This document shows positions 28,301 to 37,800 of a DNA stretch of 64,000 nt, piece after piece (positions within the stretch are counted from its first letter, which is position 1; every line of letters begins with the position of its first letter). The DNA comes from Colius striatus. Taxonomy: Eukaryota > Chordata > Aves > Coliiformes > Coliidae. The notes beneath the pieces were generated by a model, which was given only the letters and a program-made list of their open reading frames with translations, was not told where the DNA came from and made no database searches. Made by a program: the position numbers and the translations under genes. The stretch spans positions 32,890,895 through 32,954,894 of the forward strand of contig NC_084767.1 in assembly GCF_028858725.1 (NCBI RefSeq). Direction: 5' to 3'.

Positions 28301-31300
28301 CATATGAAATACAAAAGCCTCACACAGTGAGGGTTTTCTTTTCCCTAAAAATTTTCTCTAATGAATGCCGAAACATATGTGCTTTGAAATGGAAGTCCTA
28401 TAGATAAAATTCCCCGTTCCTGGGAGATTGCTTCTTTTAAGGTCTGTATTTTACATGTAGCTCAGATGATTAAGAAAGTTGAGAAAAAGAACTTATGACA
28501 AAACAGATGAAGGTTGAAATATGCCATGAAACAAGCAGAGAGCTCTTAAAGATTCACCGGTGCTGACAGTGTCATTCAATACCTGAAGGATGAGGAATAG
28601 CTACATGAGACTATAAACTTGGAAAACCAAAGGTTTATCTGCAGACATTGCATCTACATGCAATTATCTGCATTAAAGTGGAATAAAGAGGAAACATCGT
28701 TCTAAGATTCACAGTGAAATTTCAAAGTACCTGGACAAACATAGTATGTAGAAGCTTGCCAGAAACATGTTTGGAACTTACATTTTCCTGTGCATGACAG
28801 GACAAAGGCATTGGTCAGATTCTTAAGAAAGGCTAATGTTAAGCCTTCACCCATGTCAGAGATACATGGCATTTACCACTGAAGAAAGAGCTCTTCAGAC
28901 CAGTTTTCTGGTCTGACCAACTAACTTCTCTTACTGAATTGTTTCTCTAAAATTTCAGAGATCAGATGTTTCCTTACAAATAGCAATCACAGCTATGGTG
29001 ACACATCAAATGGAAGTGCCTAGTAAAATGATAAAAGAGCTTCCTGGAAAGCAAATAATTTTGTTAATTAAGGGTTTCATTTAAAAAAAAAAAAAAAAAA
29101 AAAGCTTTCCTCACCCCACCCTGCCCAGCTAACTTCAATAAGACCTTTGGGGTAAAAAAGCAACCCAAACCAATGCTTTCTGCCATAACATTCCCAAGAG
29201 AAAAAAAAAAGACTGACATATATCCTGTGATTTGAATATAAATTCAAGACTTTACTTCATATCAAGAGTCGTAGAAAATGGAGAAGTACTTTAAATGGCT
29301 AATACAGGTTTCATCCCTTCCATTTCCTTTCCCACTGAAATCCACTTTTTTCACGCTTACAGATACAAATACACTTAATTCCTGTTGTTCAAATCAGGAT
29401 TCATAATTGATTTTGATTTATAAGCAACTAAACCAAGAAGTCAAGTGACTCCCCAAAATGAACAATACAATGACAGTAAGGATCTTGATGTTATGCAGAA
29501 AAGTATTTTAACCTTTGAAGCTGCAGGGAAGAAAGAAGGGAGATAGGTCTTTTCTCAGCTCTGGTAATTTGCTTACTATTAACACCAAAAGCTACTGTAC
29601 CTCTTGATTAAAGCTCAAATATACTGAATACCTTCTACAACATCTTGAATTATGAGCTCCTCTGTTTGAATTCTTAGACAAATTAGACAGAAGATACTGG
29701 AATGTCTTATGTTGTTGTGCATAACAGTGAGTGAATTATTATTCTTCCTCTTCACCCGAGACAGAGCTCAAAAGGTCCTCAGCCTAGGAGGATTAAGGCA
29801 CAGAAGATACTTTTGGTGGGAACAAAAAAACCCCAAAAACTAGGAATGTTTTGCAAAAGTCAGTGACACATCTCATTAGATAAAGTGGTTAATAAATAAA
29901 GAAATAAATCAGAGTAGCTGATATAAAGGTCTGGTGCATATATCTCGGATGTTGAAGGTGAATGAAGAAGAATGGCTCAATATTCACTGCTATCTAAGGT
30001 TTTTAATGAATATGAAAAGACACAAACATTCTAAGAATTAAGATCAGCACCACAGATTGCCCAGAAAAGCTTTAGTAAGTTTTAGAAGAAACACTTGCTT
30101 TTCAGAAAATTGCTACGGTGAGGAATACAGACACTGTAGCTCGCTCTCTGTATGAACTGGAAGGAAAAGTGCTAGAGGAACTGACGTTACTGACATGCGC
30201 TCTATTTGCAATCTGTAACATTATGTTTACACTTTATTAAGTTACACTATGTTATGCATAAACTTTTACATACTTTTCTACCACGATGATAGAAGCCATC
30301 TTCTCTGCAAAAATTTTGAGGAAACAGCATGTCAAAAACTTTTAGTAGCTAGGTGTGCAAAGTCAGTTTCATGGCACAATAATGTAAAGTGAGGACTAAA
30401 GCTTTAGTCGCTACTGTTGATTTGAACATTATAATGAAGGGCATTTACTAACAAATCATACAGATGATTACATCTTACTGTCCTATTGATTTGTATAGGG
30501 TTATGAATCCACATTTAGTAGCAAAAATTGGAAAAAAATACCTTAAAATCAATTCCTCCTACAAAGACACGATTTGGAGTAACTGTTCCAATCCTTGGAG
30601 CACTGCTCAGATTATATAATGGCAGCGGTGACATAGTGTTGGGAGTTGAAGGTAAAGATTCTGCTTGCATCTGGTTTGTGGTCTGCTGATTGAAAGAAAA
30701 CATTTTCAAATATTTTCAACATCTTACACATAAGCTATTAAATAAAAATAGTAATTTTCTAAATCAAGAAGCTACAAAATTTTTGGGAGGCACAGCAAAT
30801 GCTGAACATTAACCATGCATTTTTACTCAGAATGAAGCTCCAAGTATTTAAACATAAGCTTATTTTTAAGCAATTCAGTAACTTGGTGAACACACTATGG
30901 GCACAAAGTTTGACTTTTATTGTAAGACCTTTTGAAATTAGGAAATTTAGGGTTTTGTCATGGTTGCATCTCAGACAGAAACCATGTAGTCACTCATTCC
31001 ACCCCCCCATCCATCAAATGGAGAGGAGAGAATCAGACAAAACCTTATGGCTTGAGATAAGACCAGATTAATAACCAAAATGAAACTTTAAGAGTAATGA
31101 AAGTAAATATAAACAAAACAGAGAAATAAAACCTCAGACCCCACAAGAGAAGCACAATGCAATTCCTCACCACCCGCTGACCAATGCTCAAAATGTGATT
31201 TGCTCCTCTCAGTTTATATACTGAGTATGATACTCTACGGTAGGGAGCAGCCCGTTGCCTAGTTTGTCTCAGCTGTACTTGCCACGCTCCCTTTCAGCCT

Positions 31301-34146
31301 CTTGTGCACTTCCTCGCTGGCTGAACATGGGGAAATGAAAAATCCTTGACTTAGGATACACACTAATTAGCAACAACTAAACCACTGTGTTCTTAACATT
31401 ATTCTCACAATAAATCCAAACCACAGCACTGTACCAGCTACTAGGAAGAAAACTCTCACAGATGAAACCAAGACAAGTCTAGTACCTCCATCTTCTGTTT
31501 GCACAGCACCCTCTTGTACAAATCCCAGGTTATGAATCCGATTTCAGAGATTAATTTATACCTATTAGAAGTGCCTAAGTTTAAGTCTATATAAAGGACC
31601 TTTTCAACTCAACCTGCACTCACACACATCTACAAAACTCTGCTCTCTGCAAGATCTCCTACTTGATTTTCCAAGTGCCAAGCACCCATAATTCCATCAT
31701 GTAAAAATCAACAAGCTCATTACAACTGACAAAAACAGCACTTAAAAAGACTAATATTTTAAGTCAGTGCTCTTCTGGCCTACACACATGGTCTACAATG
31801 AGCCAAACAAATTCTCTGCAGAACCACCACATGGCTCTCGCTCCAGTAGAGGAACACAGCATAGTGGGAACTTCATGGAGACCATTATTTTGTGAAATCT
31901 GACTGACATTGTAACTTCCACCATACTTACACCTGTGAACAATACAGACTTGCATTTCATTGTAAACCTTCTACAGAACAAACTAATACTGCCTTACATA
32001 GTCAACTCTAATTGTGAGATAACTAAGTAGCACTGTCACTAAATTCTCTAATAGGAATTACAGTAGAGGCTTCAAGACCACTCTTACCAACAAGTTTACC
32101 AAAACCAATCCTAGGCAACATTGCCCTGGCAGTATCATGAAGAAAGCAGCCCATAGTGAAAGAGAAGCAGGCTGCAGATAACAGGACTAATAGCAAACAA
32201 AGCAGTGAAACTAGGAGGAATGTAGGAGTCTGTCTCCTTTTGAATACTTCTCAAAGAATTTCAAGAGAAGTGTATTTTTTCTTCTTTTTGTATAATCCCT
32301 TAAAATTTATAGTGAGGACCAACAAAACATACACAAGCCTGTTTTAAAAAATATAAAACCACTGCATCTAGTACAAAGCTCTTTTGCTTCTCATGGTATC
32401 AGTATCTTTAAATCCCTCAAAAGCTAGAGCAGAAAGTGAAGGACTCTTACGACAGCTTTCCTCACAGAATCCCCCTTTCATTCACATTGCTTGTTCTACT
32501 TTGATTTTGTGTCTCACTTATTCACGGGACAGATGTTTTCTTATCTCTGTCTTTAAGCATTTCATATCGTATCATAAAATGGTAGGCGCTGGAAGGGACC
32601 TTTAGAGAGCATCTAGTCCAACCCCCCTGCAGAAGCAGGTCCACTTAGATCAAGTCGCATAGGAACGTGTCCAGGCAGGTCTTGAAAAAACTTAATCACT
32701 CAACTCTGGGAGAACACACAGAAACTGAAGGCTGACAGTTGTTCAGTGGGAAACAGAAGATCAATAATGAAGAAAAATGTTAGGAAAAAAAGTTGTCTTT
32801 TTGTTTGGCCCATAAGCCCTTCTACGATTACTTCTTATTTTCTTAGCCACCTGAGAATCAGCCCTATTAATTCTGAGACACAAGTTAATGCTCTTGCTTG
32901 GGATACTTTAAAGACAATATATCCAGATTAGTTTAAGCCTTTTCAGTTTTAGGGAGAATAAAAATCCTCTCAAAATTTACTATCACACATATATTTGGAG
33001 AAGAATACCCCAAGTCTTTAACTTGATCTATTCAGAATAAAGTATGCATTCTTCCTACTGGGAATACTACCCTAGAGTAGGGCCTAATCTGAAAAAAAAA
33101 CCACTACCACTTGCAGGTAAAAAACAATCATGACCCCTGCAGCCTCAAAGGCTTTAGGAGGAATGTTTCCTGCAGAGAGCAATTTTTTGAAAGATGATGT
33201 TCCAGGTTACTCTCTTCATCTCTCACAGCAAATACAATATTCTACTTGTATACTCCTCTGGCAGTTGTTTACAGCACTAAAATAACTTATCTTATTAAGT
33301 AACAATTAACACCACAGCCAAAATGTATTCCTTATCCCAAAGATCTAAAATTTCATTTTCTCCACACAAGTTTTAAGACTTAGGTCTTGTAAAAAACCCA
33401 ACCCGTTCTTCCAATGGAAAAAGTGAGAAATTAAAGATATCACTTAATACAGTAAATTCAAACGAATTTAAAGACATTAAAATCTGTATACTGATAGCTA
33501 TCTCAAACATTGTTTCATCTCTTCAATGCCAGTGTACTAGTAATATTAAAATAAATCTATATGCTAACAGCATATCCACACTATTTGTGGAAAAATATCG
33601 AGTTAAAAAACCTGTGTTTCTACAGGTTTTTAAACACTTAACTTTTTCCTCCCCACAAAATAATATGGATATGTATATTCTTTCAGTAGTTTTATGGGTT
33701 ATTTAGCATGTCTGACATCTGTGGGGTTTTTTACCAGAAATTGTAAGTTTTCTTTTGAACAGAATACGTCTGCTGTCATGCAACCAAACGCTAAAAATGC
33801 CTGACGATTAATCCCAGTTGTCTACTGAAACAACTCATCTTTTACAGTCCATATCCTAAAACGTTAGCAATCAGATCTCCTTTCTCAGGTGGCATGCACA
33901 GTTGCACACCCGCAGCAAGAGGCGCCGTTTACCAGACCCTAAAGCCCCCACACAGAAAATGGCGGCATCCATTGGGGTTGGAGACTGGGCCGCAACCACT
34001 GTGGGCAGCGAGGGCTACTTCGGGAGGAAGGGTACACTTCTACCCGCAGCCGCCAGTCCCTGCCCTCTCGCAGAGGCTGCTCCTCGGCGTCCCGGGAGGC
34101 AGCCTTGTCACACCAACACGCTCCTCACCACGCCGTCGGACTCCAT
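10279..34146 (-). CDS. BOLL: BOLL (boule-like RNA-binding protein), complete coding span in 11 exons
   Basis: BOLL is the ancestral DAZ-family germline RNA-binding protein. It binds 3' UTRs of target mRNAs in the cytoplasm of meiotic and post-meiotic male germ cells and promotes their translation. Coding exons on the minus strand: 34129-34146, 30542-30685, 26653-26744, 26082-26136, 23042-23117, 20347-20474, 18384-18455, 17551-17592, 16329-16454, 14798-14869 and 10279-10302. They total 849 nt (282 residues plus stop), close to the roughly 283-295 residues of human isoforms. Every junction has GT/AG and phases agree. The RRM spans about residues 44-121, with RNP2 VFVGGI at 46-51 and RNP1 KGYGFITF at 84-91. 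A DAZ-like Tyr/Pro/Gln segment covers about 178-195, and the C-terminus is TLWSVHY. Residue Met12 matches the start of the shorter mammalian isoform. Exon structure is inferred by eye from protein similarity. Confidence 0.93.
10701..10766 (+). repeat. CR1 LINE, 3' terminal fragment
   Basis: A short piece of the CR1 3' end: GGGGGGTTGGACTAGATGAT, then AAAGGTCCCTTCCAA and the CATTCTATGATT tail characteristic of this avian LINE. It lies in BOLL intron 10. Confidence 0.85.
13052..13513 (-). other. Unrecognised 153-codon open frame in BOLL intron 10
   Basis: Open on the same strand as BOLL. The central part has a protein-like composition (for example [20 protein letters not shown] and [20 protein letters not shown]), followed by a hydrophobic stretch (about residues 130-148, [19 protein letters not shown]) that could span a membrane. 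The opposite strand is also partly open. I do not recognise the family. It could be a relic of a mobile element or retrocopy, or chance. No splice link to BOLL exon 10 in the correct phase was found. Confidence 0.25.
14798..14869 (-). CDS. BOLL: BOLL coding exon 10
   Basis: 24 codons, phase 0, encoding [15 protein letters not shown] and QNAVAMPAP. The acceptor is AACCAG and the donor CCT|GTAAGT. Human BOLL has eight further residues between PAP and the terminal TVWSIHY. Those residues are not in this exon. Confidence 0.94.
16329..16454 (-). CDS. BOLL: BOLL coding exon 9
   Basis: 42 codons, phase 0. Contains [20 protein letters not shown] and [14 protein letters not shown], matching the vertebrate BOLL C-terminal half. 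The acceptor is CTTCCAG and the donor GAG|GTATTT. Confidence 0.96.
17551..17592 (-). CDS. BOLL: BOLL coding exon 8
   Basis: A 42-nt exon encoding [14 protein letters not shown], equivalent to the QWQWSVPQ region of human BOLL. The acceptor is AATTTAG, the donor CAG|GTAAAT, phase 0. Confidence 0.94.
18384..18455 (-). CDS. BOLL: BOLL coding exon 7 (DAZ-motif-like exon)
   Basis: 72 nt, 24 codons, phase 0 at both ends. Encodes [17 protein letters not shown] and then SPTYYYQ, the Tyr/Pro/Gln-rich segment equivalent to the single DAZ motif of boule proteins, used for partner binding. DAZ exons in this gene family are also 72 nt. Confidence 0.95.
20347..20474 (-). CDS. BOLL: BOLL coding exon 6
   Basis: Residues 129-171, including [18 protein letters not shown] and [11 protein letters not shown], almost identical to the known vertebrate BOLL linker after the RRM. 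The acceptor is TTCCAG. The donor CCA|GTAAGT follows PWP, phase 0. Confidence 0.97.
23042..23117 (-). CDS. BOLL: BOLL coding exon 5
   Basis: Encodes the end of the RRM ([20 protein letters not shown]) followed by QIRSS. The acceptor is TTCTAG and the donor is C|GTATGT in phase 1, joining exon 6 to make Arg129. Confidence 0.96.
24510..24985 (+). repeat. CR1 LINE 3' fragment, plus orientation
   Basis: About 475 bp of the CR1 ORF2 end and 3' UTR: AAGAAGGACAGGGAGCTGCT, AAAGGCTGAGGGAGCTG, CAGGCTGCCCAGATGG, GGGGGGTTGGACTAGAT and a final GATTCTGTG. Inserted in BOLL intron 4, antisense to BOLL. Confidence 0.93.
25384..25860 (-). repeat. CR1 LINE 3' fragment, minus orientation
   Basis: Reads on the plus strand as the reverse complement of a CR1 3' end: AATCACAGAATAGG at the left edge, then GGTTGGAAGGGACCTCTA, CCTGGGCAGCCTGTGCCAGG and CCTTGTCCTGTC. 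It lies 400 bp from the plus-oriented CR1 in the same intron, arranged tail to tail. Confidence 0.93.
26082..26136 (-). CDS. BOLL: BOLL coding exon 4
   Basis: A 55-nt exon encoding the RNP1 core (G-Y-G-F-I-T-F) and [12 protein letters not shown]. The TTTAG acceptor restores the Gly85 codon split with exon 3. The donor is GAA|GTAAGT, phase 0. Confidence 0.96.
26653..26744 (-). CDS. BOLL: BOLL coding exon 3
   Basis: Residues 55-84 plus two bases. It begins [16 protein letters not shown] and runs through the middle of the RRM (first helix and second strand). The donor leaves phase 2 (AAG GG|GTTGGT), completed by exon 4. The acceptor CTGTGCTAG is preceded by a C17 tract used as part of its polypyrimidine region. 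Confidence 0.96.
26762..26778. repeat. G17/C17 homopolymer in the BOLL exon 3 acceptor region
   Basis: Seventeen G on the plus strand, so C17 in the BOLL transcript. It starts 18 nt upstream of the exon 3 boundary and forms most of that acceptor's pyrimidine tract. Homopolymers like this vary in length and are error-prone in sequencing. Confidence 0.9.
29083..29103. repeat. Poly(A) run
   Basis: About 21 consecutive A in BOLL intron 2. No LINE or processed-transcript body was recognised next to it. Confidence 0.8.
30542..30685 (-). CDS. BOLL: BOLL coding exon 2
   Basis: Residues 7-54. The acceptor is TTTCAATCAG before CAGACCACA, and the donor is AAG|GTATTT. Carries the Ser/Pro-rich N-terminus, the internal Met12 used as start in the short mammalian isoform, and the first strand of the RRM with RNP2 (VFVGGI). 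Both ends are phase 0. Confidence 0.95.
30956..31475 (-). mobile_element. Solo LTR, avian ERVL type, in BOLL intron 1
   Basis: About 520 bp. On the minus strand it starts TGTCTTGGTTTCATCTGTG, contains CTTCCTAGTAGCTGGTAC and TTGGATTTATTGTGAGAATA, a TATA box (CAGTATATAAACTG, TATA at 31213-31220), and ends in CAACCATGACA. I recognise this layout from ERVL-type LTRs common in birds. The flanking 5-mers (GGTTT and AGTCT) do not match well, so the target duplication is degraded or the edges are a few bases off. No internal retroviral region is attached. It has the same orientation as BOLL. Confidence 0.8.
32571..32691 (-). repeat. CR1 LINE 3' fragment
   Basis: Left edge ATCATAAAATGGTAGG, then GCTGGAAGGGACCTTTAG, ATCTAGTCCAACCCCCCTGC and GTGTCCAGGCAGGTCTTG: the reverse complement of a CR1 3' end. 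Lies in BOLL intron 1. Confidence 0.9.
33956..33966 (+). promoter_or_regulatory. YY1-like site AAAATGGCGGC
   Basis: A perfect match to the AANATGGCGGC core recognised by YY1. Such sites usually lie just downstream of a start site and read in the sense direction of the gene. Here the site reads plus, opposite to BOLL, which hints at divergent transcription from the island or simply a regulatory site in BOLL intron 1. Confidence 0.55.
34129..34146 (-). CDS. BOLL: BOLL coding exon 1 (start codon)
   Basis: Encodes M-E-S-D-G-V and ends at a GTGAGG donor (34128 downward), phase 0. It joins exon 2 as V|QTTNQMQ, which parallels the mammalian long isoform start METESGAQTSNQMQ. The exon lies in a CpG island, and a GC-rich 5' UTR would extend to higher coordinates. 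Because the exon is only six codons long, the call depends on the good donor, the correct phase and the island location. Confidence 0.78.
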
Positions 34147-34870
34147 CTCACCGTCGTCGCCGCCGCCTTAGCCCCAGCACGTTGCCGGCACGCGTCACCC
34201 TCCTCGGCTCCGCCTCACGCGCGGCCGACGAACAGCTGCACCAGCAGGGAGTGACCTGCAATATGCGGGGGAAAACACAGCCCGACGGCGAGTGCTGCAG
34301 GTAGAGGCGGCACTGAGGGACAGGAAGCAACCCTCAGGAAGAGGTGGGGGGAGGGAGACCGAGGAGGGACTAACAACCTTTTTTCGCCCTGAAGGGAGAC
34401 GGCCCCGGTACTACGCTTCTTGGGGCCCCTCAGCCCTCCTTCTTCGAGGAAACCAACCCCCTTCGCACATTCGCACCCTCACCCCGGCACGGCGGAAGCT
34501 TTGCCTTTCCTTACGCGAGTTCTGTGGAGAGGGAGGGGTCGAGGGTGCCTCTCTCCCCGCGCCTTCTCTCAAGACGTGCTGGCGCCGCCACTCACTGCCC
34601 GCCCCGCCTCCGGGTCCTGTGCGGCTACCGCCTCTTCTCGCCGTCCAGAGGGGCGCAGCCTCCAACAAACACCAGAACGGAGTTACGGTCTCCTAAGCCC
34701 CGACTGCTTTCCGTTGGCCTGCGCAGCGGCTTGTGCCCGAGTGCTAGCGGGTGAGAGGTTGTGTCCTTTCCCCTCCCCACGGGTATCGTGTTATTGGCGA
34801 ACTCGCGGGTAGGAAGAGCCCCCGAGGCTTGGTGCCCTGCCTGCCTCGGGTGGTAGGTCTGAGAAGGAGC

Positions 34871-37800
34871 TACCAATACTAGTCTGGGAACGGCACAAAA
34901 ACCTCCCTCGACCACAGAAGACACGTGATAAGCCGCAGCTGGCTTTTTATCTCCTGATCAGGGAGTGAAACTGGAAGGTAGATAGGATCATGAATTTCAC
35001 CTTTTCTCTGGCCTCAAACAAAAGTGCCCAGTGAGGCTGGTTACCAGTTATCAGTGATCAGGCCCTAACTTGATGGAGACAAAAAACCATAGTTTAGACT
35101 TTATGACTGTTAGTGTGAAGAAGTGAAAGTCCTTACTTCAACTCAAAGAGACTCCCAAGTAGGCAAGTTGCCCTGAAAATGACTGCAACAGTAGGCGTGG
35201 GAAAACTTTAGAGATGTCATTTGTGTTCTGGTAGCAGAGTGGATGAGAAAATAACACTCACCTTCATGGCCTCTCCTCAAAATATTTCAGTAGTTTTTGC
35301 AGCCCTTATTGAATTGGAGGAGGAGCACCAATAGTAACACTTGAGTGTGGTGTACTGCTATTCATTTAATGAACAGCACTACAATCTTTTCCCTTGTTCC
35401 ATAATTTTATCCTGTTTGCAAATGCAGATTGCCCTGAAATAGCTCCGCTGCTAAACAAATCTGGGAAAAAAAAGTGTGATTCAAATTTCAAGCTCATAAT
35501 GTAGTTACAAGGTACAGCCTGACAAAACCCCTTGGTTTGATGATGGCAAAATGCAAGCAAATGGCATGCTGGGAGAAACACCTCAGTGAAAAAGCTATTT
35601 TTCAAAATCATAAAACATTCACAGGTTAAGTAGAACAGGCACAACTTAACCCCGAGATACAACATCAGGATTACTGTAGAGGATATTTATCATTTGTTAC
35701 TCTTCTGGGTTTTTCTTGGGTTTTTTTGAGTGCTTTAAAATAAAAACTTCAAGGTAGGTAGGACAGAGACCTTGCAGTCTGTACAGGTTGTCCTTATTTT
35801 TCTGGTATTGCTTCAACAATCAGCTTCTGCAACATTGTTGTTACCACAGAGAATACACCCCACCCACCCCCCCCCAACTAACAGTTTCTAATAATTATGT
35901 GCGTGTATTATCTAGCACTGTAATACTTCACTCTTAGTAGTGATTTTTTTAGCTATCTGTGAAAATTGTGTCAAAGGCAATTTTAGAAGAGCTGATGAGA
36001 TTGTTAAGAAATTGTTATTTTGTGAGATTACAGAACTCTGCTGAATTGCATTCATTGACTTCTATGAATATTTATCAGATAGCAACAAAGCTTATCCTTG
36101 ATTTGGGGAATTTAAAGTCAGAAGAGCTGAAAGAATACAGAAACTGAGACATGAAATTCTATTTTTGAGATTTAATTGTTGGATCTTCTACATTATACAT
36201 CCTCCTCAAGTTAAAAAAACCCCTAAATTTTAGACATTTGCATTTAAGATAGGGCTATTGTGACAAAAAGAGGACTTTTGCAAATAAATGAGAAAAAGCT
36301 GTTTTTTTATTTTAATAATTTAAACAATGAAAACCTGAAAATCCAACACGTATAAATTTAACAAGATTACTAGCAGAGCTGGAAAAACATGTTGCCATGC
36401 ATACAGGATTGAAATACCACAGCAAAAGTTGCTGGGCTACCCTTAGCACTGTGTGGCTGCTTCATTAAGGGAATGGTATCCTGGTGGAGGGAGTCATACT
36501 CAAAGGAAGTCAGGACTGCATTTGTTTTTCCTGACTCCATGTGTCAGCAATGCACGCAGCATGAAATGCTCTCTCCTACTGTTCTCTCACACAAATTAAA
36601 AGGCAGTGCTGGACAATGACAAGAGTCCAACTGTGCAAGTTCCTGTAGGCTCTTGCCTTTTTTATAGCATCAGAGAAAGTCAGAGGTTTCAGAGAAAGTC
36701 AGAGATTAGGTGAGGAAAGATAAACTGGAAAAAGCAAGGGAGAAAAATAGGGAGAAAAAAATTATTTGGGAGGAGAAAGGAAGAAAAGAATTCTCTAGGC
36801 ACAAAAAGACAAGAATGATTTTATGAGAAATACATGGGCCTGGCCACGGGCTGCCATTTTACTGACTGATTCCCTTACCTTGGAAAAGACACGCTGTATT
36901 TTTGCTTCTGTTACTTATCTGTAGATATATGCAGCATCTTAAGAGCCTTTCATGGAAATATGAGCATTAATATATTCTTGTCAGGCAAGGAGAGCCAGAC
37001 TGTACCTGATGAAAGATTAGTTGCATCTTGCAGGGACCGCTTCACGGGACGGGATTCACGGACCATGCATCAGACCAATATGATCAATGCAGAAGCCATT
37101 TATTTTAGCATTCAGTGACATTATATATGTTATGCTTTTCTAAATACATGATGCATTCTATTATGATTGCTCAGTCTATCACGCTCTGTTCACACGCCTA
37201 ATAGCAGAATATGATTTGTTAAGCTTAACTATGTTAGTATTTTGATAGTAGCAGTTTCTACTTTTTTTTTTTTTTTTACCTAATTCCTTCTCTATCTCAT
37301 TTCTGTTCTAAGCTTACACACTTTCTTTACCGCACGCACAGCTGCCTTCATATCTACATTCTCACAAGCAACTTGTCCTTGACTATTCTTCAGGCCCACT
37401 GTTCACTGTCTGATGTAGCCAAAGTCTGAGCCTGCATCTGAGGCCTATGTCTGAGCCTCATGCAGCTTACGGTTTCATATAATCAAAGTCTGTGTGGGAC
37501 ACATGTCCATTTTCCTTCAGGTACATTGCTACAACTTCTTGCTCTCAATTTCATAAAAAGGTCTCTCAGGATGTTACTGAAAGATTGACTTCTATCTCTG
37601 TTGCATAGGCTACAACTGCATTTAAAAAAAACAACCCTCTAATTTATGAAGATGTATACAGTGATTTCTCTTATGAGCTTGTGAATGGATTCTCTACACT
37701 TGAGTGTTAACCAGAACAATCAAAAGGCCAAGAGCTCTTATGCATTCAGAGACTTTGAGGAGACTTTCTGAGAGTTAACAGTGCTTGGAGACATATCATG

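Larger units (their letters stand above)
33890..34870. promoter_or_regulatory. BOLL: CpG island with BOLL exon 1 and promoter
   Basis: An abrupt change from AT-rich to GC- and CpG-rich sequence about 1 kb long, containing BOLL exon 1 at 34129-34146. No TATA box was seen near the start codon. CCAAT-type motifs occur on the minus strand at 33971-33975 and near 34793. Several overlapping open frames on both strands here are the usual by-product of high GC and are not called as genes. Confidence 0.8.

Noticed and set aside
33894-34812. Overlapping 85-136-codon open frames on both strands at the BOLL CpG island
   Set aside because: GC-rich sequence has few stops. The frames lack domain-like sequence and conflict with the BOLL exon 1 assignment.
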